Source: Desulfobulbaceae bacterium (GTDB lineage Bacteria > Desulfobacterota > Desulfobulbia > Desulfobulbales > Desulfobulbaceae). Taken from it: DNA of 53,389 nt. The position numbers and the translations under genes are program-made. How positions within the stretch are numbered: position 1 is the first letter of the stretch; every line of letters begins with the position of its first letter. Location: positions 1-53,389 of the forward strand of contig WFUT01000060.1 in NCBI GenBank assembly GCA_015484845.1. The letters are read 5' to 3'. Shown piece after piece: positions 8,652 to 16,639 of this stretch. The notes below the pieces were generated by a model. It saw only the letters and a list, made by a program, of their open reading frames with translations, had not been told where the DNA came from and did no database searches.

Positions 8652-8687
8652 CGTCTCATCCGATGAGACGGCAAGAGAAATTTTTTT
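8652..8687 (+). terminator. Hairpin plus T-run between hpf and amphi-Trp genes
   Basis: CGTCTCATC (8652-8660) and GATGAGACG (8662-8670) form a palindrome around one base, giving a 7-bp stem with a 5-base loop. Seven T residues follow at 8681-8687, but 10 bases after the stem rather than directly behind it, so efficiency as an intrinsic terminator is uncertain. It may make expression of the downstream genes partly independent of the hpf-like gene. Confidence 0.4.
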
Positions 8688-8749
8688 CTTCCTTTTCAAC
8701 GTACAGGATTCAGGTAAAAGACAACACATAGCACACGGAGGACTTGACC

Positions 8750-9028
8750 ATGGGACGCGAAAAGGTTCTGTTCAAGAGTGAGGAAAAAAAGAGCAGTGTC
8801 GAGATCGTTTCCATCCTGCGCTCCATTGCCGACAGGATCGAGCAGGGCAGCATGACCCTGCGCCAGGGTGACCAGGAGATCGTGCTCGAGTTTCCGCGGC
8901 AGATGACCCTGGAGCTCAAGGTGGAGGACGAGCAGAAGAAACGCAAGGGCACCAAGAGACAGCTCGAGATCGAGCTGGAGTGGTATCCCGGTGCCGGGGA
9001 CAGCCCTGCCGGGGTGACCATTGCCTGA
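8750..9028 (+). CDS. Amphi-Trp domain protein
   Basis: A 92-residue protein matching the short amphi-Trp family: a helical N-terminus (SVEIVSILRSIADRIEQG), then MTLRQGDQEIVLEFP, MTLELKVEDE and the closing LEIELEWYPG with the typical Trp. The role of the family is not known. A TTG six bases earlier is in frame, but ATG 8750 has GGAGG at 8737-8741 with optimal spacing, so I choose it. It ends 22 bases before the P-type ATPase ATG, which argues for one transcript and perhaps a shared function. Confidence 0.75.
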   Translation: MGREKVLFKSEEKKSSVEIVSILRSIADRIEQGSMTLRQGDQEIVLEFPRQMTLELKVEDEQKKRKGTKRQLEIELEWYPGAGDSPAGVTIA

Positions 9029-9050
9029 CCAACCACCAACCGAGGCCCGC

Positions 9051-11768
9051 ATGAAGATCGCCGCAGATACCCGCTGGCACAGCCTGCCGGCCGGTGAAGT
9101 CATCTCCAGGCTGGAGACAGACCCGGACAGGGGGCTGCTGCCGGACGAGGTCCGGCAGCGGCTCTCCCGTTTCGGCGCCAACGCCCTGACGGCCAGGAGC
9201 GGCAGGCCCGCCTGGCTGCGGTTCCTGCTCCAGTTCCACCAGCCGCTGATCTACATCCTGATCGTCTCGGGCATCATTACCGCCGGCCTGCGGGAGTGGG
9301 TGGACTCGGGCGTGATCTTCGGCGTGGTCCTGGTCAATGCCATCATCGGCTACATCCAGGAGGCCAAGGCGGAAAACGCCCTCGCCGCCCTGGCCGACAC
9401 CATGATCTCCGAGGCCACGGTACTGCGGAGCGGCGAAAAACTGCGCATCCCCTCGACAGAGCTCGTGCCCGGCGACATCGTCCTGCTCCAGGCAGGGGAC
9501 AAGGTGCCGGCCGACCTGCGGCTCCTGCGCTGCCGCGACCTGCAGGTGGACGAATCAGCGCTCACCGGCGAGTCCGTTCCGGTCGAGAAAAACGTGGAGC
9601 CCGGCGAGGCCGACACCGTGCTCGCCGAGCGGCGGAACATGGTCTACGGCTCCACCATGGCCACCTACGGCCAGGGCACCGGTATCGTGGTCGCCACGGG
9701 CGACCGGACCGAGGTCGGCAGGATCTCCAGCCTCATCTCCTCGGCCCAGGACCTGGAGACACCCCTGACCAGGAAGATCACCCAGTTCAGCCATATCCTG
9801 CTCTGGGCCATCCTCGGGCTGGCCGCGGTCACGGTGGGCGTGGGGTTACTGCGCGGCCAGTCGCTCTTTGACATGTTCATGGCCGCCGTGGCCCTGGCCG
9901 TGGGCGCCATCCCCGAGGGGCTGCCCGCCGCGGTCACCATCACCCTGGCCATCGGCGTGGGCCGCATGGCGCGGCGGCGGGCCATCATCCGCAAGCTGCC
10001 CGCCGTGGAGACCCTGGGCTCCACCACGGTGATCTGTTCCGACAAGACCGGCACCCTCACGGAAAACCAGATGACGGTCCAGGCCATCGTGGCCGGAGGG
10101 ATCCACTACGAGGTCAGCGGCGCCGGCTACGCGCCCCTGGGCCGCATCGTCCGCCAGGACGGCATGGAGGAGGACATGGCGCCGGCCCTGGCCGAATGCC
10201 TGCGCGCCGGCATGCTCTGCAACGACTCCAGGCTGCTGGAGCAGGACGGTGCCTGGCAGGTGCAGGGCGATCCCACCGAGGGCGCCCTGCTGGCCGCCGC
10301 TGCCAAGGGCGGCATTGACGCGACAGAGACCGAAAAGTTTCCCCGGCTGGACACCATCCCCTTCGAGTCCGTGCACCAGTACATGGCCACCCTGCACGAC
10401 ACCGGCACGGGCCGGCCGCGGCTGGTCTATGTCAAGGGCGCGGTGGAGCAGGTCCTGGCCCGCTGCGACACCATGCTTGACTCCTCGGGCGGCATCGAGC
10501 CCCTGGACCAGGACACCATCCAGCAGCAGGTCACCCACATGGCGGCCCGCGGCCTGCGGGTGCTGGCCTTTGCCCGCCGGGAGATGGGGCCGGACACCCA
10601 CGAGATCCATCACCAGGACGTGGAGTCGGGCCTGTGCTTTCTCGGCCTGCAGGGCATGATCGACCCGCCCAGGGCCGAGGCGGTGGCGGCGGTCCGGGTC
10701 TGCCGCACCGCCGGGATCAAGGTCAAGATGATCACCGGCGACCACCCGACCACGGCCGCGGCCATTGCCGGCCAGATCGGCCTCTACAGCGGGCCGGTGG
10801 ACGTCACCGGCCCGGGCGGCGTGCTCACCGGCCAGGAGCTGGAACAGATCCCGGACCAGGCCCTGCCCGAGGCGGCCGAGGAGACCAATGTCTTTGCCAG
10901 GGCCACGCCGGAACAGAAGATCCGGCTGGTGCGGGCCCTGCAGTCCCGCGGCCACGTGGTGGCCATGACCGGCGACGGGGTCAACGACGCGCCGGCGCTC
11001 AAGCAGGCCGATATCGGCGTGGCCATGGGTATCACCGGCACCGACGTGGCCAAGGAGGCCGCCGACATGGTGCTCACCGACGACAACTTCAGCTCCATCG
11101 AGGCGGCGGTGGAGGAAGGCCGCGGTGTGTTCGACAACCTGACCAAGTTCATCGTCTGGACCCTGCCCACCAACCTGGGCGAGGGGTTGGTGATCATGGC
11201 CGCCATCTTCCTTGGCGTCACCCTGCCCATCCTGCCGGTGCAGATCCTGTGGATCAACATGACCACTGCCGGTTTCCTGGGCCTGATGCTGGCCTTTGAG
11301 CCCAAGGAGCCCGGCATCATGGAGCGGCCGCCCCGTAGCCCCGACACCCCGATCCTCACCGGCGAGCTGATCATCCGGATCCTGCTGGTGGGCACCCTGC
11401 TCCTCATCGGCGCGTTCGGCCTCTTTACCTGGGAAAGGATGCAGGGCGCCACCCTGGACCAGGCGCGCACCGTGGCGGTCAATGCCTTCGTGATCATGGA
11501 GCTCTTCTACCTGTTCAACTGCCGCTCGCTGAACAGGTCGGTCTTCCAGCTCGGCTTCTTCTCCAACATGTGGGTCTTTGCCGGGGTGACATCCATGCTC
11601 CTGCTCCAGGTGGTCTACACCTACCTGCCGCTGATGAACCGGCTGTTCCAGTCCAGCGCCATCACCGCCGCGTCCTGGGGCCGGATCCTGGTAGCCGGAC
11701 TGGTGGCCTACCTGGTGGTGGAGCTGGAGAAAAGAGTGCGCCGCGGCAGGAAGGCCGCGACCAACTGA
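9051..11768 (+). CDS. P-type cation-transporting ATPase (P2/SERCA-like)
   Basis: A 905-residue inner-membrane cation pump. All catalytic marks are present: TGES (172-175), phosphorylated Asp in DKTGTLT (D331), and GDGVND (641-646). The N-terminus matches the cation ATPase N domain (GLLPDEVRQRLSRFGANAL). Transport residues resemble SERCA in M4 (IPEGLP, E289) and M5 (NLGE, N708 and E711). In M6 the SERCA pattern NxxTD is here NMTTA: N736 is kept but the Asp that binds calcium is Ala740. The ion may therefore not be calcium. ATG 9051 has GAGG just upstream; an in-frame TTG at 9021 overlapping the previous gene is less likely. It is followed by a universal stress protein. Confidence 0.92.
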   Translation: MKIAADTRWHSLPAGEVISRLETDPDRGLLPDEVRQRLSRFGANALTARSGRPAWLRFLLQFHQPLIYILIVSGIITAGLREWVDSGVIFGVVLVNAIIGYIQEAKAENALAALADTMISEATVLRSGEKLRIPSTELVPGDIVLLQAGDKVPADLRLLRCRDLQVDESALTGESVPVEKNVEPGEADTVLAERRNMVYGSTMATYGQGTGIVVATGDRTEVGRISSLISSAQDLETPLTRKITQFSHILLWAILGLAAVTVGVGLLRGQSLFDMFMAAVALAVGAIPEGLPAAVTITLAIGVGRMARRRAIIRKLPAVETLGSTTVICSDKTGTLTENQMTVQAIVAGGIHYEVSGAGYAPLGRIVRQDGMEEDMAPALAECLRAGMLCNDSRLLEQDGAWQVQGDPTEGALLAAAAKGGIDATETEKFPRLDTIPFESVHQYMATLHDTGTGRPRLVYVKGAVEQVLARCDTMLDSSGGIEPLDQDTIQQQVTHMAARGLRVLAFARREMGPDTHEIHHQDVESGLCFLGLQGMIDPPRAEAVAAVRVCRTAGIKVKMITGDHPTTAAAIAGQIGLYSGPVDVTGPGGVLTGQELEQIPDQALPEAAEETNVFARATPEQKIRLVRALQSRGHVVAMTGDGVNDAPALKQADIGVAMGITGTDVAKEAADMVLTDDNFSSIEAAVEEGRGVFDNLTKFIVWTLPTNLGEGLVIMAAIFLGVTLPILPVQILWINMTTAGFLGLMLAFEPKEPGIMERPPRSPDTPILTGELIIRILLVGTLLLIGAFGLFTWERMQGATLDQARTVAVNAFVIMELFYLFNCRSLNRSVFQLGFFSNMWVFAGVTSMLLLQVVYTYLPLMNRLFQSSAITAASWGRILVAGLVAYLVVELEKRVRRGRKAATN

Positions 11769-11814
11769 TCCGGCTTGCACGGGCAACCGGGCAACCGACA
11801 GGGAGGAAATACAG

Positions 11815-12774
11815 ATGAAACGATTTAAAAATATCCTGTTCGTCCATGACGACACCTGCACGGAGCAGGCGGCCCTGCAGCGGGCCATCAACCTGGCCGG
11901 GCACAACCAGGCCGACCTGACCGTGGCCGTGGCCCTTGACCTGCCGCGCGACAGGGGCGGCGACAGGGTCTACGGCCGGCTCAGGCAGGCCATCATAGAT
12001 GACCGGCAGGCACAGATCGACGCCATGATCGCGGAACTGGACAGCGCGGCGGAGATCAGGGGCAAGATCATCGAGGAGAGGGTCTTTCCCGGCGTCATCA
12101 GGGAGGTCCTGCGCAACGGCCATGACCTGGTGATCAAGTGCGCCGAAAAGAGCTCCGGCCTGCACGACCGGATCTTCGGTGGCGCCGACATGCACCTCTT
12201 GCGCAAATGCCCCTGCCCGGTGTGGATCATGCAGGGAGACGGCAAGGAGAACTACGAACGGATCGTTGCCGCGGTGGACATCGGCCAGGCCGAGGACGAC
12301 TCCAACGTGGACATCCTCAACCGCCAGATCCTGGAGATGGCCTCGTCACTGGCCCTGTCCGAGTTCAGCGAGCTGCACATCGTCCACGCCTGGACCGCCT
12401 GGGGCGAGGGCCTGCTCAACACGCCCCGCTTCAGCTTCAGCCATGACACCGAGGTGCAGCAGTGGGTGGAGCAGCAGAAGAGCGAGCACATGGCCAGGAT
12501 GGGCGAGATGATGCAGGAGCTCACCGGTACGCTGGGCGACGACACCCTGGAGTTCCTCAAACCCCAGGTCCATATCATCAAGGGCGAGGCGCACCGGGTG
12601 ATCCCGCAGCTCGTCAGGGAGGTGGATGCCGACCTGGTGGTCATGGGCACCGTGGGCCGGACCGGTATCCCGGGGTTCATCATGGGCAATACCGCCGAGA
12701 CCATCCTCCAGTCCATCGGCTGCTCGGTCCTGGCCGTGAAACCGCCGGGATTCGTCACGCCGGTGACGCTGTAG
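11815..12774 (+). CDS. Tandem universal stress protein (UspE-like)
   Basis: A 319-residue cytoplasmic protein with two Usp domains, about residues 1-140 and 145-319. The second domain ends in the nucleotide-binding pattern G-2x-G-9x-G (GTVGRTGIPGF..GNT) followed by the final strand CSVLAVKP. The first domain has a weaker version (LLRKCPCPVWIM). Family proteins bind ATP or act as stress signalling and adaptor proteins. GGGAGG precedes the ATG at good distance. It is 46 bases behind the P-type ATPase, in the same direction, suggesting shared expression. Its last 20 bases overlap the end of the convergent antiporter gene. Confidence 0.88.
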   Translation: MKRFKNILFVHDDTCTEQAALQRAINLAGHNQADLTVAVALDLPRDRGGDRVYGRLRQAIIDDRQAQIDAMIAELDSAAEIRGKIIEERVFPGVIREVLRNGHDLVIKCAEKSSGLHDRIFGGADMHLLRKCPCPVWIMQGDGKENYERIVAAVDIGQAEDDSNVDILNRQILEMASSLALSEFSELHIVHAWTAWGEGLLNTPRFSFSHDTEVQQWVEQQKSEHMARMGEMMQELTGTLGDDTLEFLKPQVHIIKGEAHRVIPQLVREVDADLVVMGTVGRTGIPGFIMGNTAETILQSIGCSVLAVKPPGFVTPVTL

Positions 12775-14782
12775 GATCCTCCTCCCCTTCCTCCTCCCTG
12801 GCCCGGAACAGGCTGTCCACGGCAGCCACCTGCTCGGGCGTGCCCATCAGGTAGAGCACGTCCCCGGCCGCCAGCGCCATGTCCGGCTCGGGGTTGGCAA
12901 AGGTCTGCCTGCCGCGGCAGACCGCCAGCACCGTGACCCCGTGCCGGCGGCGAAAGCCGGCCTCCTGCAGGGAGCGGCCGACAAGGGGTGCATCCCGGTC
13001 CACCTCCATGGCGCTGATCTCCACGTCCGGTAGGTGGAGGCGGAGATCGGCGACCAGGGACCGGTCGCGGACCGGGGCGCGGAACATCTCGTAGCCGTCC
13101 GAGCGGAGCTGGCCCACGATCTGGTCGATGCGTGTCCTGGGCACCAGGTACCTGGCCAGGACCCGGGAGAAGATCTCCACCGAGGTCTCGAACTCCTCCG
13201 GGATCACCTCGTTGGCACCCAGGTCGTAGAGGGGTTGCATCTCGGAGAGATACCGGGTGCGGATGATCAGGTGGGCCCGGCTGGTGAGCCGGCGCACGCT
13301 CTCGATGATGCCGCGGGTGGCCGCGGGATCGTTGATCGCCACCACCACCACTGTCGCGTTTTCCACGCCGGCATGGCGCAGCACCTCCTCGTGGATGGCG
13401 TCGCCATAGAAGATCGGCTCGCCCTGTTCCCGTTCCTTCCTGACCGTATCCGGTGACATCTCGATGATCACGTAGGGGATCCCTGTCATGCCCGCGGCCC
13501 GGGCCACGTTCCTGCCATTGAGCCCGAAACCGATGATGACCAGGTGGCGATCCAGCCTCTTGCCTGCCCCGTCCGTCTCGGGCAGGGGCCGGAACCCGGC
13601 CCGCAGCCGGGCCGGCAGCGGCAACCGGACGATGCGGTCGGCAAAGCGGGGCGCCAGCTCGATGATGAAGGGGGTCAGGGCCATGGTCAGGATGGCGACG
13701 GCGAGAAAGATCTGGTAGTGGTCCACCAAAAACCCGTTGGCCACGCCGGTGCGGGAGAGGATGAAGGAAAACTCCCCCACCTGGCAGATGCCGAGCCCGG
13801 CCAGGATGGCACTGCGCAGGGGCAGGCCGAGGAGGATGGTCACACTGCCGGTGATCACCGCCTTGAGCAGGAGCACGGCCGCCGAGCCGAGCAGGATGGC
13901 CGGCAGGTTGCCGAACAGGAAACCCGTGTCCAGCAGCATGCCGATGGAGACAAAGAAGAAACTGGTAAAGACGTTGCGAAAGGGCAGGATATTGCCCAGG
14001 GCCTGGTGACTGTACTCGGACTCGGAGATGATCAGGCCGGCGATGAAGGCGCCCAGGGCCAGGGAGAGGCCGGCGCTGGCCGTGAGCCAGGCAATGGCGA
14101 GGCAGATGGTGACCACGCTGAGCAGGAAGAGCTCCTTGCTGCGGGTCCGCGCCACCTGGCGCAGCAGCCAGGGCATCAGCCACTTGGCCGCCACCAGGAC
14201 CAGAACGACAATAGCGATCCCCTTGGCGGCAAAGAGGTAGACCGCCGAGCTGATCTCGTCGGGCCGGTTGCCCGCCAGCAGCGGCGTGACCAGGATCATG
14301 GGCACGATGATCACGTCCTGGAAGAGGAGCATGCCCAGGTCGGTGCGGCCGTGCGGCGTGTCGATCTCGGCCCGCTCCTGGATCATCCTGAGCACGATGG
14401 CGGTGCTGGACAAGGCGATCAGGAAACCGTAGAACACTGCCTCCGGCGCCGCGACCCCGAACCAACGGGCAAGAAAAAACACGGCCAGCACGGTGAGGCC
14501 CACCTGCAGGGTGCCGCCGACCAGGAACTGTTTCCTGATCTCGATGAGCTTCTTGAACGAAAACTCGATACCGATGGTGAAGAGCAACAGGATGATACCG
14601 ATCTCGGCCAGGACCTCGACCTCGTCCACGGCGCCGACCAGGCCGAGACCGTGCGGCCCGGCCACGGTGCCGGTGAGGAGCAGGCCGACCACCGGCGGCA
14701 GGCGCAGGAAGTGGAACAGCAGCAGGACAGCGACCGCAAGGCCGAAGATGATGACGATATCGGTGAGCAGGGGAATATGCAT
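12755..14782 (-). CDS. CPA2 cation:proton antiporter with RCK domain (KefB/YbaL-like)
   Basis: A 675-residue membrane protein. The first ~390 residues hold about 12 hydrophobic segments of the Na/H exchanger fold (PPVVGLLLTGTVAGPHGLGL, LLLFTIGIEFS, ALSSTAIVLRMI). Then follows a TrkA-N/RCK Rossmann domain with IIGFGLNGRNVA and YGDAIHEEVLRHAG, and a TrkA-C domain (VEISAMEVDRDAPLVGRSLQEAGFRR). This is the KefB/KefC/YbaL architecture, expected to exchange K+ or Na+ for protons under control of a nucleotide or other ligand. No Kef quinone-oxidoreductase partner is present. No Shine-Dalgarno is visible; a 9-bp inverted repeat lies directly in front of the start. Charged tail REEEGEEDPTASPA. Confidence 0.88.
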   Translation of the reverse strand: MHIPLLTDIVIIFGLAVAVLLLFHFLRLPPVVGLLLTGTVAGPHGLGLVGAVDEVEVLAEIGIILLLFTIGIEFSFKKLIEIRKQFLVGGTLQVGLTVLAVFFLARWFGVAAPEAVFYGFLIALSSTAIVLRMIQERAEIDTPHGRTDLGMLLFQDVIIVPMILVTPLLAGNRPDEISSAVYLFAAKGIAIVVLVLVAAKWLMPWLLRQVARTRSKELFLLSVVTICLAIAWLTASAGLSLALGAFIAGLIISESEYSHQALGNILPFRNVFTSFFFVSIGMLLDTGFLFGNLPAILLGSAAVLLLKAVITGSVTILLGLPLRSAILAGLGICQVGEFSFILSRTGVANGFLVDHYQIFLAVAILTMALTPFIIELAPRFADRIVRLPLPARLRAGFRPLPETDGAGKRLDRHLVIIGFGLNGRNVARAAGMTGIPYVIIEMSPDTVRKEREQGEPIFYGDAIHEEVLRHAGVENATVVVVAINDPAATRGIIESVRRLTSRAHLIIRTRYLSEMQPLYDLGANEVIPEEFETSVEIFSRVLARYLVPRTRIDQIVGQLRSDGYEMFRAPVRDRSLVADLRLHLPDVEISAMEVDRDAPLVGRSLQEAGFRRRHGVTVLAVCRGRQTFANPEPDMALAAGDVLYLMGTPEQVAAVDSLFRAREEEGEEDPTASPA

Positions 14783-14785
14783 ACC

Positions 14786-14814
14786 AGTGACCGGGTCAGA
14801 GTTTGCCGGTCACT
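14786..14814 (-). promoter_or_regulatory. Inverted repeat in front of the antiporter gene
   Basis: AGTGACCGG (14786-14794) and CCGGTCACT (14806-14814) form a perfect 9-bp inverted repeat with an 11-base spacer, ending three bases before the start codon at 14782. On the - strand a TATAGT at 14812-14817 could be a -10 box overlapping it. It may be an operator or, if transcribed in full, a hairpin sitting where the ribosome site should be. Confidence 0.4.
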
Positions 14815-14840
14815 ATACCATAATCACCTGACGAGGAACA

Positions 14841-14869
14841 TCAAAACAAGGCTGCCCGCCATGGCAGCC
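14841..14869 (-). terminator. Intrinsic terminator of the beta-helix gene
   Basis: Immediately after the stop codon (14873-14875) the - strand reads a 7-bp hairpin (GGCTGCC/GGCAGCC, 14850-14856 with 14863-14869, 6-base loop) followed by TTGTTTT. This fits a short rho-independent terminator. Confidence 0.55.
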
Positions 14870-14872
14870 CCA

Positions 14873-16120
14873 CTACCTGAGCAGGAGCATGTAGACGGGT
14901 TGCAGGAGCATGGCGGCCGGTTCCTGCTGGTCATCGCCGGCACCGCCGCCGGGAGGAACGCTTGCCGGCCGGAACTCGTCGGCGCCGATATCCGGCCCGT
15001 CGCCCATGGGCCTGCTGTCGCCGTCCATGTCGTGCACCACGCCGGCCACGGGCTCGGCGGCGTCGATGCAGGCCGAGCCGGAACGGAGATGGAAATCACC
15101 GGCCACGGGATCGACAAGGCCCGGGTCCGCGGACAGGTGCCCCGGTCCCGCCACAAACCCCGTGTAGTCTGTGCCGCTGTTCTGCCAGACGAGATTGTAC
15201 CGGTTCCCCGAGCAGAAGCGCCCTCCCTGGCTCACCAGGCCATGGATATTCCAGGCAATGATATTGTTCCTGATGTCCAGGAAATCGATTCCCCCGTTCT
15301 GCTGGACCCTGATGGCGGTACCCACCACGGTGTCGCCGTCCACGTCATGGTGGGTGATGGTGTTGTGGAGGATCACGGGCGCGGCATGGTCCCGGATCGA
15401 GATACCGGCATTGGAGTTCCCGTGGATGGTGTTGTTGACGATGGTGGGCGCCGCGTTGCCGCTGATGCCGATACCGGAGCTGTCAATGAGACCGGAACCG
15501 TTGTCGTAGATGTCGTTGCCTTCGGCGACGCCGGTGGCATTGTCCATGAACCCGATCCCCCGGGTGCTGTTGTCGTAGATGACGTTCCCCTGGACAAGGG
15601 GATCGCAGCTCCTGCTCCCGCCCACGGTCATCAGGTGGACGCCGATCCTGTTGCCGTGGACCCGGCAGCCGATGACCCGGCCCGTGGTCACGCCGTTGTC
15701 GTCACCGATCAGGTTGACGCCGATGGCGTCCGTGGCGCCGGTGATCTCCAGGTTTTCGATGCTGCCGGTGAAATCCTTTGCCACGATGACGTGCGAGCCG
15801 GCATCCGCTGACCGGAGCACCGGCCACTGGCCCGCCTCCACCACGCCGACCAGGTGGATTCCCCGCTGCGACGGCGCCACCAGCATGATTGACTCATGGT
15901 AGACGCCGGGACGGATATTGATGGTATCGTCCCCCGAGGCCTCGCGCACGGCGCGGTTCACGCTCAGGAAGGGGTCTGTTGCCGTGCCCGTGCCGTCGTC
16001 GCTGCCACCGGCGCCGTCAACATAGTATTCCGCTCCCCGCGCCGCGGAGGCCGCAAGAAGCAGCAGGAGAAAAAACACCACCCGGATCCCGCTTCCGACC
16101 ATTGTCCTGCCATGCACCAT
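14873..16120 (-). CDS. Secreted right-handed parallel beta-helix protein
   Basis: A 415-residue exported protein. A signal peptide (GIRVVFFLLLLLAASAARGA) is followed by YYVDGAGGSDDGTGTATDPF, the usual opening of pectate lyase-like beta-helix proteins (positions for the first coil), and then many PbH1-type coils: GNVIYDN, GNDIYDNGSG, NNTIHGNSNAG, HNTITHHD, NNIIAWN. The C-terminal part (ACIDAAEP..DMDGDSRP..DIGADEF) is the common cap of this group. No catalytic residues can be assigned, so it may bind or cleave a polysaccharide, or be structural. The end, MLLQPVYMLLLR, is short and hydrophobic. I choose ATG 16120, which is closely preceded by GGGGGAGG, over a TTG seven codons upstream. Confidence 0.85.
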   Translation of the reverse strand: MVHGRTMVGSGIRVVFFLLLLLAASAARGAEYYVDGAGGSDDGTGTATDPFLSVNRAVREASGDDTINIRPGVYHESIMLVAPSQRGIHLVGVVEAGQWPVLRSADAGSHVIVAKDFTGSIENLEITGATDAIGVNLIGDDNGVTTGRVIGCRVHGNRIGVHLMTVGGSRSCDPLVQGNVIYDNSTRGIGFMDNATGVAEGNDIYDNGSGLIDSSGIGISGNAAPTIVNNTIHGNSNAGISIRDHAAPVILHNTITHHDVDGDTVVGTAIRVQQNGGIDFLDIRNNIIAWNIHGLVSQGGRFCSGNRYNLVWQNSGTDYTGFVAGPGHLSADPGLVDPVAGDFHLRSGSACIDAAEPVAGVVHDMDGDSRPMGDGPDIGADEFRPASVPPGGGAGDDQQEPAAMLLQPVYMLLLR

Positions 16121-16639
16121 GTTCCTCCCCCTGTCAGGCAAACACCGCTATCACCCCGCTTCCCGGAGTCACCACCACAAACGTAGCAAATACCGCGCCA
16201 GCACCCCGCAGACGCCCGGACTGCCCGCCGGCCCCTGCCCGCGGATGTCGCCGCCAGCGGCCATGGCAGGGACCTGCCAATACCGATTCTCTTTCTCCCT
16301 CCCTGGCGGCGGCGAACATCCGCCAGCGCTGCCGGGCCCTGCCGCCAACGGGATTTCCGGGGTCTCCGAAAGATAGATTTCATTCGTGTAATTGCCGGCA
16401 AGAGCCGTTCGCCACCTGTTGCCACACCATGGGCAACCGGCGGCCGGCGCTCTGGAAAATCGGAATTCATACTCTTATCACCTTGCTTTTTTGGTAGATA
16501 TTTGCTACCTACTGAATAACGGTTCATTTGCTGTTGTCAGGCCGGCCCGGGCATGAATTCCCTGGCAGACGCCGCGGGCACCTGGCCGTTCAGCGGCATC
16601 CGGTTTCTGATGTTCCGAGATATGCAAAAAGGGGGAGAG
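16121..16639. other. Divergent intergenic region, 519 bp
   Basis: Lies between the beta-helix gene (-) and the first cytochrome gene (+). No ORF in it has convincing coding character. Features seen: a 16-base dyad, TGGCAGG/CCTGCCA with a 2-base centre (16264-16279); a 10-base palindrome TTGCCGGCAA (16392-16401); and an AT-rich patch about 16465-16530 holding GGTAG-7 bases-CTACC (16493-16509). A weak + promoter, TTGCTT (16483-16488) with 17 bases to TACCTA (16506-16511), would give a 5' leader of roughly 120 bases to the cytochrome operon. All of these are suggestive only. Confidence 0.4.

Noticed and set aside
9846-11906. 686-residue open frame antisense to the P-type ATPase
   Set aside because: Long antisense frames are expected at this GC content; the sequence is His/Gly/Asp-rich without a domain, while the + frame has all P-type ATPase motifs.
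12252-15811. Very long open frames opposite the stress protein and antiporter genes (e.g. 12252-14465 on -, 13544-15811 on +)
   Set aside because: Composition is low-complexity (HRPGPG, QGHGQDGDG) and lies over well-supported genes in another frame.
15964-16527. A - strand frame starting near 16473 with a fair AAGGTGAT ribosome site
   Set aside because: Arg/Gly-rich, no domain, and runs out of frame into the signal peptide of the beta-helix gene; composition resembles noncoding GC-rich DNA.
16553-16639. Upstream start for the first cytochrome
   Set aside because: It would put 29 non-signal residues in front of a clear signal peptide; GGGGGAG supports ATG 16640.
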